DNA of 64,000 bases from assembly GCF_905171765.1 (NCBI RefSeq), contig NC_053392.1:447978837-448042836 (forward strand). Direction: 5' to 3'. Within the stretch, counting starts at the first letter, position 1, and each line of letters opens with the position of its first letter. The position numbers and the translations under genes were made by a program. Of the stretch, positions 1 through 11,800 are shown piece after piece. Source of the stretch: Bufo bufo. Taxonomy: Eukaryota; Chordata; Amphibia; Anura; Bufonidae. The notes beneath the pieces are model-generated. The model saw only the letters and a list, made by a program, of their open reading frames with translations. It searched no databases and was not told the DNA's origin.

Positions 1-213
1 GGTGTGGTCCTAAACTTTTGATCAGCTGAAAAACATCCTGTTTCAGTTTATTCATTGTTTTCATTAAATTGAATGCTCACAAAATGTTTTGTCTCACTCC
101 CATTTCTTCTTGTTGCATGTTGAAGCTCTACTTGGAACCTTGTTAAGATCCAGCCATGCTAAATATGATTTTTTGCCATTTTTCAAGTGGTCTTAATCTT
201 TTGATCAGGACTG
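1..213. mobile_element. Tc1-like element, terminal fragment (element A)
   Basis: This is the end of a Tc1/mariner element whose body lies outside the window. A sequence near position 8 (cctaaacttttgatcag) and the terminus (cttaatcttttgatcagg, ending ggactg at 213) are related copies of one motif, as in Tc1 elements with internally repeated terminal inverted repeats. The terminus is followed at once by TA, the Tc1 target dinucleotide, inside a short TATATA tract. There is no coding capacity here. Family assignment rests on the terminus style and the TA junction only. Confidence 0.6.
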
Positions 214-221
214 TATATATA

Positions 222-1819
222 CAGGTCCTTCTCAAAAAATTTGCATATTGTGATAAAGTTCATTATTTTCTGTAATGTACTGATAAACATTAGACTTTCA
301 TATATTTTAGATTCATTACACACAACTGAAGTAGTTCAAGTAGTTTTCTTGTTTTAATATTGATGATTTTGGCATACAGCTCATGAAAACCCAAAATTCC
401 TATCTAAAAAAATTGGCATATCATGAAAAGGTTCTCTAAACGAGCTATTAACCTAATCATCTGAATCAACTAATTAACTCTAAACACCTGCAAAAGATTC
501 CTGGGGCTTTTAAAAATTCCCAGCCTGGTTCATTACTCAAAACCACAATCATGGGTAAGACTGCCGACCTGACTGCTGTCCAGAAGGCCATCATTGACAC
601 CCTCAAGCAAGAGGGTAAGACACAGAAAGAAATTTCTGAACGAATAGGCTGTTCCCAGAGTGCTGTATCAAGGCACCTCAGTGGGAAGTCTGTGGGAAGG
701 AAAAAGTGTGGCAGAAAACGCTGCACAACGAGAAGAGGAGACCGGACCCTGAGGAAGATTGTGGAGAAGGACCGATTCCAGACCTTGGGGGACCTGCGGA
801 AGCAGTGGACTGAGTCTGGAGTAGAAACATCCAGAGCCACCGTGTACAGGCGTGTGCAGGAAATGGGCTACAGGTGCCGCATTCCCCAGGTCAAGCCACT
901 TTTGAACCAGAAACAGCGGCAGAAGCGTCTGACCTGGGCTATAGAGAAGCTTTTTTCGGATGAAAGCAAATTTTGCATGTCATTCGGAAATCAAGGTGCC
1001 AGAGTCTGGAGGAAGACTGTGGAGAGGGAAATGCCAAAATGACTGAAGTCCAGTGTCAAGTACCCACAGTCAGTGATGGTCTGGGGTGCCATGTCAGCTG
1101 CTGGTGTTGGTCCACTGTGTTTTATCAAGGGCAGGGTCAATGCATCTAGCTATCAGGAGATTTTGGAGCACTTCATGCTTCCATCTGCTGAAAAGCTTTA
1201 TGGAGATGAAGATTTAATTTTTCAGCACGACCTGGCACCAGCTCACAGTGCCAAAACCACTGGTAAATGGTTTACTGACCATGGTATTACTGTGCTCAAT
1301 TGGCCTGCCAACTCTCCTGACCTGAACCCCATAGAGAATCTGTGGGATATTGGGAAGAGAAAGTTGAGAGACGCAAGACCCAACACTCTGGATGAGCTTA
1401 AGACCGCTATCGAAGCATCCTGGGCCTCCATAACACCTCAGCAGTGCCACAGGCTGATTGCCTCCATGCCACGCCGCATTGAAGCAGTCATTTCTGCAAA
1501 AGGATTCCCGACCAAGTATTGAGTGCATAACTGAACTTAATTATTTGAAGGTTGACTTTTTTTGTATTAAAAACACTTTTCTTTTATTGGTCGGATGAAA
1601 TATGCTAATTTTTTGAGATAGAAATTTTGGGTTTTCATGAGCTGTATGCCAAAATCATCAAAATTAAAACAAGAAAAGGCTTGCACTACTTCAGTTGTGT
1701 GTAATGAATCTAAAATATATGAAAGTCTAATGATTATATATGAAAGTCTAATGTTTATCAGTACATTACAGAAAATACTGAACTTTATCACAATATGCTA
1801 ATTTTTTGAGAAGGACCTG
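222..1819 (+). mobile_element. Tc1-like DNA transposon (element B), full length with long TIRs
   Basis: The element begins caggtccttctcaaaaaatt at 222 and ends with the inverted form (aattttttgagaaggacctg) at 1819. TA flanks both ends (220-221 and 1820-1821). The terminal inverted repeats are about 210 bp long: 222-430 is matched in reverse by about 1590-1819, so the stretch around 'gttttcatgagctgtatgcc' appears on both sides. The right repeat carries a small extra duplication around 1730-1755. A DD34E transposase gene lies between the repeats but is interrupted. The element is structurally complete yet not autonomous as it stands. Confidence 0.88.
551..1522 (+). pseudogene. Tc1-type DD34E transposase, one in-frame stop
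   Basis: This gene would encode the cut-and-paste transposase that binds the inverted repeats and joins the element to TA targets. It starts MGKTADLT with a paired-like helix-turn-helix (residues about 8-50, 'SQSAVSRHLSGKS') and a basic GRKR-type linker. The DDE catalytic fold shows D in FSDESKF, D in FQHDLAPAHS and E in NPIENLW; the last two are 34 residues apart, which defines DD34E. A TGA at 1040-1042 breaks the frame just after the first catalytic D, and the same frame resumes at once and runs to 1522. About 11 residues that normally sit before FSDESKF also appear to be missing without a frame change. The protein is therefore a two-piece fossil. Confidence 0.88.
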
Positions 1820-1833
1820 TATATATATATATA

Positions 1834-2871
1834 CACTCACCTAAAGAATTATTAGGAACACCTGTTCTATTTCTCATTAATGCAATTATCTAGTCAACCA
1901 ATCACATGGCAGTTGCTTCAATGCATTTAGGGGTGTGGTCCTGGTCAAGACAATCTCCTGAACTCCAAACTGAATGTCAGAATGGGAAAGAAAGGTGATT
2001 TAAGCAATTTTGAGCGTGGCATGGTTGTTGGTGCCAGACGGGCTGGCCTGACTATTTCACAATCTGCTCAGTTACTGGGATTTTCACGCTCAACCATTTC
2101 TAGGGTTTACAAAGAATGGTGTGAAAAGGGAAAAACATCCAGTCCTGTGGGCAAAAATGCCTTGTGGATGCTAGAGGTCAGAGGAGAATGGGCCGACTGA
2201 TTCAACCTGATTGAAGAGCAACGTTGACTGAAATAACCACTCGTTACAACCGAGATATGCAGCAAAGCATTTGTGAAGCCACAACACGCACAACCTTGAG
2301 GCGGATGGGCTACAACAGCAGAAGACCCCACCGGGTACCACTCATCTCCACTACAAATAGGAAAAAGAGGCTACAATTTGCACGAGCTCACCAAAATTGG
2401 ACTGTTGAAGACTGGAAAAATGTTGCCTGGTCTGATGAGTCTCGATTTCTGTTGAGACATTCAAATGGTAGAGTCCGAATTTGGCGTAAACAGAATGACA
2501 ACATGTATCCATCCTCTGATGGCTACTTCCAGCAGGATAATGCACCATGTCACAAAGCTCAAATCATTTCAAATTGGTTTCTTGAACATGACAATGAGTT
2601 CACTGTACTAAAATGGCCCCCACAGTCACCAGATCTCAACCCAATAGAGCATCTTTGGGATGTGGTGGAATGGGAGCTTCGTGCCCTGGATGTGCATCCC
2701 TCAAATCTCCATCAACTGCAAGATGCTATCCTATCAATATGGGCCAACATTTCTAAAGAATGCTATCAGCACCTTGTTGAATCAATGCCATGTAGAATTA
2801 AGGTAGTTCTGAAGGCAAAAGGGTGTCCAACACCGTATTAGTATGGTGTTCCTAATAATTCTTTAGGTGAG
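1834..2871 (+). mobile_element. Tc1-like DNA transposon (element C), internally deleted
   Basis: The termini are cactcacctaaagaatta at 1834 and the inverse taattctttaggtgag at about 2856-2871, each adjoining TATATA tracts. At about 1.04 kb it is shorter than a usual 1.4-1.6-kb element. The shortfall corresponds to missing codons in the middle of its transposase. It is a non-autonomous deletion derivative. Confidence 0.85.
1982..2841 (+). pseudogene. Tc1-type DD34E transposase, frameshifted and internally deleted
   Basis: The gene starts MGKKGDLSNFERGMV at 1982, with a helix-turn-helix (LLGFSRSTISRVYKEW, residues about 30-45). The frame is lost near 2150-2220, where 'SSPVGKNALWML' replaces the expected linker, and coding resumes in another frame at 2224. 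The catalytic first D is visible in AWSDESRFLL. The next block jumps from 'RIWRKQNDNM' straight to 'YPSSDGYFQQDNAPCH', so about 50 residues between the first and second catalytic D are deleted. The second D (QQDNAPCH) and the E (NPIEHLWD) are kept, 34 residues apart. The product could not be active. Confidence 0.86.
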
Positions 2872-2902
<31 letters not shown>

Positions 2903-2904
2903 TA
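2872..2904. repeat. (TA)n tract between two Tc1 insertions
   Basis: About 28 bp of alternating TA separate the end of element C from the start of element D. Similar shorter tracts lie at 214-221, 1820-1833 and 14763-14780. Tc1 elements duplicate TA on insertion, so a TA microsatellite is a dense target. These tracts are probably one ancestral microsatellite cut up by successive insertions. Confidence 0.85.
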
Positions 2905-3242
2905 CAGTTGTGCTCAAAATAATAGCAGTCAGACATCACTAACCTGATCAGTCACTGTTTTTGGTAGTAATGATATTTCTACATGGCAAATAATTTACTT
3001 GCAGTTGTAGTAGTGTAATAGAAATCCAACAGACCCAACAGTCATAACATGCATGGTGCCGATTCTGTGTAATTGAATCATTAATTGAAAGGAGCATGTT
3101 CAAAATAATAGCATTGTGGAGTTCAAAGAGTGAGGTCATTCATTCTTTGAAAAGCAGGTGGCAATTATTGCCCTTATTTAAGGAAGGAAGGCAGCAAGGC
3201 ATGCTGGTTACAGTGCATTTCTCTCTGAAATTCTGAGGAAAA

Positions 3243-4187
3243 TGGGTCGTTCCAGACATTGTTCAGAAGAACAGCATACCTGTTGATTGGAGAGGGAAAA
3301 ACATAAAGAAGAGCAGAAAATGATAGGCTTCTCAGCTAAAATGATCGCAAATGCTTTAAAATGGCAATCAAAACCTGAAAGACGAGGAAGAAAACGAAAA
3401 ACTACCATTCAAATGGATAGAAGAATAGGTAAAATGGCAAGGACTCAGCCAACAATCAGCTCCAGGAAGATCAAAGAAGGTCTGAAGTTACCTGTGAGTA
3501 CTGTTACAATTAGAAGACGCCAAGCTAATTGCAAGAAGCCCCCGCAAAGTCCCACTGTTGAAAAAAGACATGTGCTGAAGAGGTTACAATTTGCCAAAGA
3601 GCACATTTAATGGCCTAAAGAGACATTTTGTGGACTGATAAAAGAAAGATTGTTCTTTTTGGGTCTAGTGGCCAGAGACAGTTTGTCAGACGACCCCCAA
3701 ACACTGAATTCAAGCCACAGTACACTGTGAAGACAGTGAAGCATGGTGGCGCAAGCATCACGATATGGCGATGTTTCTAATACTACGGTGTTGGGCATAT
3801 TTATTGCATACCAGGGATCATGGATCAAAATACATCAGAATACTTGAAGAGGTCATGCTGCCTTATGCTGGAGGAAATGCCCTTGAAATGGGAGTTCCAA
3901 CAAGACAACGACCCCAAACACACCAGTAAACATGCAAAATCTTGGTTCCAGCCCAACAAGAATTACGTTATGGAGTGGTCAGCCCAATCCCCGAATCCTA
4001 ATACAATAGAAAACTTGTGGGGTGACATCAAAAATGCAGTTTCTGAGGCAAAACCAAGAAATAGAGAATAACTGTGGAATGTAGCCCAATCATCCTGGGC
4101 TGGAATACCTGTTCACAGGTGCCAAAAGTTGGTTGACTCCATGCAACACAGATGTACAGCAGTTCTCAGAAACAGTGGTTATACAAC
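3243..4187 (+). pseudogene. Tc1-type transposase of element D, multiply broken
   Basis: The likely original start is ATG at 3243 (MGRSRHCSE). The frame fails within about 45 bp and resumes at 3287. The DNA-binding half includes the GRKRKT basic linker and a second helix-turn-helix ([11 protein letters not shown]). A stop near 3608 precedes the catalytic domain. The second catalytic D lies in FQQDNDPKHTSK and the E in NTIENLWG, 34 apart; the usual PDLNP motif has decayed to PNPNT. The last codons stop at the hAT insertion at about 4188. There are at least three disabling changes. Confidence 0.82.
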
Positions 4188-4837
4188 TTGTGTTGAGCAC
4201 GAATATTCAAAAAGCAAATTTTTATCTCCAATTCGTGAATATTTAGAATATAGTGTTATATATTCGTTTTTCGAATATTCGTCATTTTTTCCATCTGAAC
4301 ACATGATTCCTCCCTGCTTCTTGCTTATGGGCCAATGAGTCAAGCAACTTAAGCAAGGAGGAATAATGTGTTCAGATGGAAAAAATGACAAATATTTGAA
4401 AAACAAATTTATAGCACTATATTCTATAGTGCTATAGATTTGTTTTTGACCCACGCCTGTATTGATTGCATAATATTAGCATATTACGCGATCATTACCT
4501 TGCCGATTTTCGAAAAAAAAAAAAAGAATGTACAGGGTGGGCCATTTATATGGATACACCTTAATAAAATGGGAATGGTTGGTGATATTAACTTCCTGTT
4601 TGTGGCACATTAGTATATGTGAGGGGGGAAACTTTTCAAGATAGGTGGTGACCATGGTGGCCATTTTGAAGGCGGCCATTTTGAATCCAACTTTTGTTTT
4701 TTCAATAGGAAGAGGGTCATGTGACACATCAAACTTATTGGGAATTTCACACGAAAAACAATGGTGTGCTTGCTTTTAACGTAACTTTATACTTTCATGA
4801 GTTATTTACAAGTTTCTCTTTGTTTACAGCCATTGAC

Positions 4838-6281
4838 ATGTCGCCGAGGTTAACACGTGAGGAGCAGATAGAAATTGTGTTGATGTCTGGTGAACGCAGT
4901 AACAAGGTCATTGCAGCAGATTTCAATGCAAGACACCCTACGAGACCACCCATCTCCCATGCTACAGTTAGCAAACTGCTTGCTAAGTTTCGTGAAACTG
5001 GTTCAGTGTTGGATTTGCCAAAATGTGGACGCATGAAATCTGTCTCTAATGAAGAAACATCAGTGGCTGTCCTAGCTTCTTTCAGCAAGAGCCCACAGCG
5101 TAGCACTCGCCGCATGTCACTGGAGAGTGGCATTAGTCGAACATCCCTTCGGCGGATATTAGCTACTCACAAATGGCACCCTTACAAACTCCAGCTACTG
5201 CAGCATCTCAACGAGGATGACCCAGATCGGCGCACTGAATTTGCAGAATGGGCAAAACAAAAATTGGAACAGGACCCTCAGTTTACGCAGAAGATTTTGT
5301 TCAGTGATGAGGCAAACTTTTATGTGAATGATGAAGTTAACAAACAAAACCACCGCTATTTTCTGACACTAACCCACATTGGATAGATCCCTCCAAGACT
5401 GTTGGAAAAAAAAATTGATGGTATGGTGTGGTATATGGGGTACAAAGATAATGGGGCCATTCTTCATCAATAGAAACCTCAAGGCCACTGGATATGCGAA
5501 ATTGCTACATGATGATGTGTTTCCCTCTTTATGCACTGAAGCTGGCACGTTCCCTGAGTTTTTCCAGCAAGATGGTGCACCACCACATTATGGGTGTCAG
5601 GTCAGAGCAGATCGGCGCACTGAATTTGCAGAATGGGCAAAACAAAAATTGGAACAGGACCCTCAGTTTACGCAGAAGATTTTGTTCAGTGATGAGGCAA
5701 ACATTTATGTGAATGGTGAAGTTAACAAACAAAACCACCGCTATTGGTCTGACACTAACCCACATTGGATAGATCCCTCCAAGACTGTTGGAACAAAAAA
5801 ATTGATGGTATGGTGTGGTATATGGGGTACAAAGATAGTGGGGCCATTCTTCATCAATAGAAACCTCAAGGCCACTGGATATGCAAAATTGCTACATGAT
5901 GATGTGTTTCCCTCTTTATGCACTGAAGCTGGCACGTTCCCTGAGTTTTTACAGCAAGATGGTGCACCACCACATTATGGGTGTCAGGTCAGAGCATTCC
6001 TAGACGAACAGTTTCCTGGAAAGTGGATTGGTCGTCGTGGGCCAGTTGAATGGCCCCCAAGGTCTCCCGATCTGACCCCCTTAGACTTTTATCTTTGGGG
6101 TCATCTGAAGGCAATTGTCTATGCTGTGAAGATACGAGATGTGCAGCACCTAAAACTATGGATACTGGAAGCCTGTGCTAGCATTTCTCCTGCAGTGTTG
6201 CTATCAGTGTGTGAAGAGTGGGAGAAGAGGGTTGCATTGACAATCCAACACAATGGGCAGCACATTGAACACATTTTATAA
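4838..6281 (+). pseudogene. DD41D mariner-like transposase with duplicated catalytic segment
   Basis: Coding starts at ATG 4838 (MSPRLTREEQIEIV), after an open but unlikely upstream stretch. The DNA-binding region has a helix-turn-helix of the 'SHATVSKLLAKFRETG' kind. The catalytic domain has D in LFSDEAN, D in QQDGAPPH and a final D in DLTPLDFYLWG. There are 41 residues between the last two, so this is DD41D and not Tc1 DD34E. A tandem duplication of about 386 bp repeats the part from RRTEFAEW to HYGCQVRA. The first copy has two small deletions relative to the second and breaks the frame near 5365. From 5379 the frame stays open to the stop at 6281. Confidence 0.82.
5224..5992 (+). repeat. 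Tandem duplication, two units of about 386 bp
   Basis: Bases from about 5224 and from 5609 match nearly base for base to 5607 and 5992. The offset is 385 at the start and 387 at the end, so the first copy carries two single-base losses ('cgctattttctgac' against 'cgctattggtctgac', plus an A-run change). The repeat contains the first and second catalytic aspartates of the transposase. Confidence 0.9.
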
Positions 6282-7329
6282 GTGGTCAGAAACTTGTAAA
6301 TAACTCATGAAAGAATAAAGTTATGTTAAAACCAAGCACACCATTGTTTTTCTTGTGAAATTCCCAATAAGTTTGATGTGTCACATGACCCTCTTCCTAT
6401 TGAAAAAACAAAAGTTGGATTCAAAATGGCCGACTTCAAAATGGCCACCATGGTCACCACCCATCTTGAAAAGTTTCCCCCCTCACATATACTAATGTGC
6501 CACAAACAGGAAGTTAATATCACCAACCATTCCCATTTTATTAAGGTGTATCCATATAAATGGCCCACCCTGTAGAATATAACGAATTTTTCGAATCCAC
6601 GAATATTCGACGAATATTCTACAAAATATTCTCGAAATATCACAAATTCAAATATGACCCCTGACGCTCATTAACACATATACAACTAAATATTAGTTAA
6701 GTGATTCACAGGAAAGCAAAATCTTCAAACATTTTTTTTTTTCAGTTTATATAGTGAATGTTTGAGTTTGTAAAGAAGGATACAATCACTATTTTTTTCA
6801 TCAGTCTAATATTCACTTTTCTTAATTTTTTTTAGAGAAACAACCCAAATTTATAAATTTTTCTTCATGTTTTGATTTGGAATAGAGTGTTTAGTGTTCA
6901 CAATTAGAGTTGAGCGAACACCTGGATGTTCGGGTTCGAGAAGTTCGGCCGAACTTCCCGTAAATGTTCGGGTTCGGGATCCGAACCCGAACCGAACTTC
7001 GTCCAGAACCCGAACCCCATTGAAGTCAATGGGGACCCGAACTTTTGGGCACTAAAAAGGCTGTAAAACAGCCCAGGAAAGAGCTAGAGGGCTGCAAAAG
7101 GCAGCAACATGTAGGTAAATCCCCTGCAAACAAATGTGGATAGGGAAATGAATTAAAATTAAAATTAAAAAAATAAAAATGAACCAGTATCAATTGGACA
7201 GAGGTCCCATAGCAGAGAATCTGGCTTCAAGTCAGCAGAGAATCAGTCTCTTCATGCCATAGCAAAGAATCTGGCTTCATGTCAGCAGAGAATCAGTCTC
7301 TTCATGCCATAGCAGAGAATCTGGCTTCA

Positions 7330-8710
7330 TGTCAGCGCAGAATCAGTCTTCATGTCATAGCAGAGAATCAGGCTTCACGTCACCCACCACTGGAACAGGC
7401 CACTGTCACACATTTAGGCCCCGGCACCCAGACAGAGGAGAGCGGTCCCGTAACAGAGAATCTGGCCTTATGTCAGCGCAGAATCTGTCTTCATGTCATG
7501 GCAGAGAATCAGGCTTCACGTCACCCACCACTGGAACAGGCCACTGTCACACATTTAGGCCCAGGCACCCAGGCAGAGGAGAGAGGTCCCGTAACAGAGA
7601 ATCTGGCCTTATGTCAGCGCAGAATCTGTCTTCATGTCATAGCAGAGAATCAGGCTTCACGTCACCCACCACTGGAACAGGCCACTGTCACACATTTAGG
7701 CCCCGGCACCCAGGCAGAGGAGAGAGGTCCCGTAACAGAGAATCTGGCCTTATGTCAGCGCAGAATCTGTCTTCATGTCATAGCAGAGAATCAGGCTTCA
7801 CGTCACCCACCACTGGAACAGGCCACTGTCACACATTTAGGCCCCGGCACCCAGACAGAGGAGAGCGGTCCCGTAACAGAGAATCTGGCCTTATGTCAGC
7901 GCAGAATCTGTATTCATGTCATAGCAGAGAATCAGGCTTCACGTCACCCACCACTGGAACAGGCCACTGTCACACATTTAGGCCCAGGCACCCAGGCAGA
8001 GGAGAGAGGTCCCGTAACAGAGAATCTGGCCTTATGTCAGCGCAGAATCTGTATTCATGTCATAGCAGAGAATCAGGCTTCACGTCACCCACCACTGGAA
8101 CAGGCCACTGTCACACATTTAGGCCCCGACACCCAGACAGAGGAGAGCGGTCCCGTAACAGAGAATCTGGCCTTATGTTAGCGCAGAATCTGTCTTCATG
8201 TCATAGCAGAGAATCAGGCTTCACGTCAGCCACCACTGGAACAGGCCACTGTCACACATTTAGGCCCAGGCACCCAGGCAGAGGAGAGCGGTCCCGTAAC
8301 AGAGAATCTGGCCTTATGTCAGCGCAGAATCTGTATTCATGTCATAGCAGAGAATTAGGCTTCACGTCACCCACCACTGGAACAGGCCACTGTCACACAT
8401 TTAGGCCCCGACACCCAGACAGAGGAGAGCGGTCCCGTAACAGAGAATCTGGCCTTATGTTAGCGCAGAATCTGTCTTCATGTCATAGCAGAGAATCAGG
8501 CTTCACGTCAGCCACCACTGGAACAGGCCACTGTCACACATTTAGGCCCAGGCACCCAGGCAGAGGAGAGCGGTCCCGTAACAGAGAATCTGGCCTTATG
8601 TCAGCGCAGAATCTGTATTCATGTCATAGCAGAGAATCAGGCTTCACGTCACCCACCACTGGAACAGGCCACTGTCACACATTTAGGCCCCGGCAACCAG
8701 ACAGAGGAGA
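7330..8710. repeat. 141-bp minisatellite inside hAT1, about 10 copies
   Basis: The unit begins near 'ggtcccgtaacagagaatct' and recurs every 141 bp from about 7330 to 8710, with a more degenerate leader from 7200. Units differ at a few positions (gccccgg/gcccagg, cagacag/caggcag). Because 141 is divisible by three, stop-free frames persist through the array in two frames. That explains the apparent long reading frames at 7279-8181 and 7329-8744, which are not genes. Confidence 0.93.
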
Positions 8711-8828
8711 GGTTCATTCAACTTTGGGTTGCCCCGCAATATAATGGTAAAATGAAATTAAAAATAGTATTGAATGAGGAAGTGCCCTGGAGTAGAATAA
8801 TATATTGTTAAGGGGAGGTAGTTAATAT

Positions 8829-11800
8829 CTAATCTGCACAAGGGATGGACAGGTCCTGTGGGATCCATGCCTGGTTCATTTTTATGAACGTCAGCTTGTC
8901 CACATTGGCTGTAGACAGGCGGCTGCGTTTGTCTGTAATGACGCCCCCTGCCGTGCTGAATACACGTTCAGACAAAACGCTGGCCGCCGGGCAGGCCAGC
9001 ACCTCCAAGGCATAAAAGGCTAGCTCTGGCCACGTGGACAATTTGGAGACCCAGAAGTTGAATGGGGCCGAACCATCAGTCAGTACGTGGAGGGGTGTGC
9101 ACAGGTACTGTTCCACCATGTTAGTGAAATGTTGCCTCCTGCTAACACAATCCGTATCAGGTGGTGGTGCACTTAGCTGTGGCGTGTTGACAAAACTTTT
9201 CCACATCTCTGCCATGCTAACACTGCCCCCAGAGGAGCTGGGCGTGACACAGCTGCGTTGGCAACCTCTTGCTCCTCCTCTGCCTTCGCCTTGGGCTTCC
9301 ACTGGTTCCCCTGTGACATTTGGGAATGCTCTCAGTAGCGCATCTACCAACGTGCGCTTGTACTCGCGCATCTTCCTATCACGCTCAAGTGTAGGAAGTA
9401 AGGTGGGCACATTGTCTTTGTACCGGGGATCCAGCAGGGTGGCAACCCAGTAGTCCGCACACGTTAAAATGTGGGCAACTCTGCTGTCGTTGCGCAGGCA
9501 CTGCAGCATGTAGTCGCTCATGTGTGCCAGGCTGCCCAGAGCCACGCACCAGTGAAGGGCCCGAGCTGCTTTGGGTGCCACCCCGCTGTGAACATGCTTC
9601 ATCCTCATCCTCCTCCACCTCCTCCTCATCCTCGTCCTCCTCGTCCTCCAGTAGTGGGCCCTGTCTGGCCACATTTGTACCTGGCCTCTGGTGTTGCAAA
9701 AAACCTCCCTCTGAGTCACTTCGAAGAGACTGGCCTGAAAGTGCTAAAAATGACCCCTCTTCCTCCTCTTCCTCCTGGGCCACCTCCTCTTCCATCATCG
9801 CCCTAAGTGTTTTCTCAAGGAGACATAGAAGTGGTATTGTAACGCTGATAACGGCGTCATCGCCACTGGCCATGTTGGTGGAGTACTCGAAACAGCGCAA
9901 CAGGGCACACAGGTCTCGCATGGAGGCCCAGTCATTGGTGGTGAAGTGGGTCTGATCCGCAGTGCGACTGACCCGTGCGTGCTGCAGCTGAAACTCCACT
10001 ATGGCCTGCTGCTGCTCGCACAGTCTGTCCAGCATATGCAAGGTGGAGTTCCACCTGGTGGGCACGTCGCATATGAGGCGGTGAGCGGGAAGGCCGAAAT
10101 TACGCTGTAGCGCAGATAGGCGAGCAGCGGCAGGGTGTGAATGCCGGAAGCGCGAACAGACGGCCCGCACTTTATGCAGCAGCTCTGACATGTCGGGGTA
10201 GTTGCGAATGAACTTCTGCACCACCAAATTCAGCACATGCGCCAGGCAAGGGATGTGCGTCAAACCGGCTAGTCCCAGAGCTGCAACGAGATTTCGCCCA
10301 TTATCGCACACCACCAGGCCGGGCTTGAGGCTCACCGGCAGCAACTACTCGTCGGTCTGTTGTTCTATACCCCGCCACAACTCCTGTGCGGTGTGGGGCC
10401 TGTCCCCCAAACATATGAGTTTCAGAATGGCCTGCTGACGTTTACCCCGTGCTGTGCTGAAGTTGGTGGTGAAGGTGTGTGGCTGACTGGATGAGCAGGT
10501 GGAAGAAGAGGAGGAGGAAGCTGAGTAGGAGGAGGAGGAGACAGGAGGCAAAGAATGTTGCCCTGCGATCCTTGGCGGCGGAAGGACGTGCGCCAAATAG
10601 GTCTCCGCCTGGGGCCCAGTCGCCACTACATTTACCCAGTGTGCAGTTAGGAAGATATGGCGTCTCTGGCCGTGCTTACTGGTCCACGTATCTGTGGTTA
10701 GGTGGACCTTGCCACAGATGGCGTTGCGCAGTGCACACTTGATTTTATCGGACACTTGTTTGTGCAGGGAAGGCACGGCTCTCTTGGAGAAGCAGTGGCG
10801 GCTGGGAACAACATACTGTGGGACAGCAAGTGACATGAGCTGTTTGAAGCTGTGTGTGTCCACCAGCCTAAATGACAGCATTTCATAGGCCAGTAGTTTA
10901 GAAATGCTGGCATTCAGGGCCAGGGATCGAGGGTGGCTAGGTGAGAATTTACGCTTTCTCTCAAATGTTTGTGAGATGGAGAGCTGAACGCTGCCGTGTG
11001 ACATGGTTGAGATGCTTGGTGACGCAGGTGGTGGTGTTGGTGGTACATCCCATGTTTGCTGGGTGGCAGGTGCCAACGTTCCTCCAGAGGTGGAGGAAGA
11101 GGCCGAGGCGGCGGCAGCAGCAGCAGAAGAGGCCGAGGCGGCAGCAGCAGAAGAGGTAGCAGGGGGAGCCTGAGTGACTTCCTTGTTTTTAAGGTGCTTA
11201 CTCCACTGCAGTTCATGCTTTGCATGCAGGTGCCTGGTCATGCAGGTTGTGCTAAGGTTCAGAACGTTAATGCCTCGCTTCAGGCTCTGATGGCACAGCG
11301 TGCAAACCACTCGGGTCTTGTCGTCAGCACATTGTTTGAAGAAGTGCCATGCCAGGGAACTCCTTGAAGCTGCCTTTGGGGTGCTCGGTCCCAGATGGCG
11401 GCGGTCAGTAGCAGGCGGAGTCTCTTGGCGGCGGGTGTTCTGATTTTGCCCACTGCTCCCTCGTTTGCTACGCTGTTGGCTCGGTCTCACCACTGCCTCT
11501 TCCTCCGAACTGTGAAAGTCAGTGGCACGACCTTCATTCTATGTGGGGTCGAGGACCTCATCGTCCCCTGCATCGTCTTCCACCCAGTCTTGATCCCTGA
11601 CCTCCTGTTCAGTCTGCACACTGCAGAAAGACGCAGCAGTTGGCACCTGTGTTTCGTCATCATCAGAGACGTGCTGAGGTAGTATTCCCATGTCCTCATC
11701 ATCAGGAAAAATAAGTGGTTGTGCGTTAGTGCATTCTATCTCTTCCACCCCTGGGGAAGGGCTAGGTGGATGCCCTTGGGAAACCCTGGCAGCAGAGTCT

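Larger units (their letters stand above)
4533..6572 (+). mobile_element. DD41D mariner-like transposon
   Basis: The terminal inverted repeats are about 90-150 bp, starting cagggtgggccatttatatg at 4533 and ending with the inverse at 6572. TA flanks both sides (4531-4532 and 6573-6574). The conserved terminal block also includes 'ggtgatattaacttcctg'. At 2.04 kb it is longer than expected because about 386 bp of its transposase gene is duplicated in tandem. It sits inside the hAT element at 4189-6679. Confidence 0.88.
4189..6679. mobile_element. Non-autonomous hAT element carrying a nested mariner-like element
   Basis: It is inserted in element D with an 8-bp duplication (atacaact at 4181-4188 and 6680-6687; one-base ambiguity). 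The left end reads tgtgttgagcacgaatattc and the inverted right end reads tgtgttaatgagcgtcaggg. Its own body is 4189-4530 and 6575-6679, AT-rich and full of 'cgaatattcg' motifs. An internal inverted repeat sits at about 4284-4395 (ccatctgaacaca and its inverse). The same family recurs at 62560-63135. No hAT coding sequence is present. Confidence 0.78.

Noticed and set aside
7279..8744. Long open frames (300 and 471 codons) in the 141-bp repeat
   Set aside because: The repeat period is a multiple of three, so any stop-free unit gives a long frame; two frames are open at once and there is no domain or promoter context.
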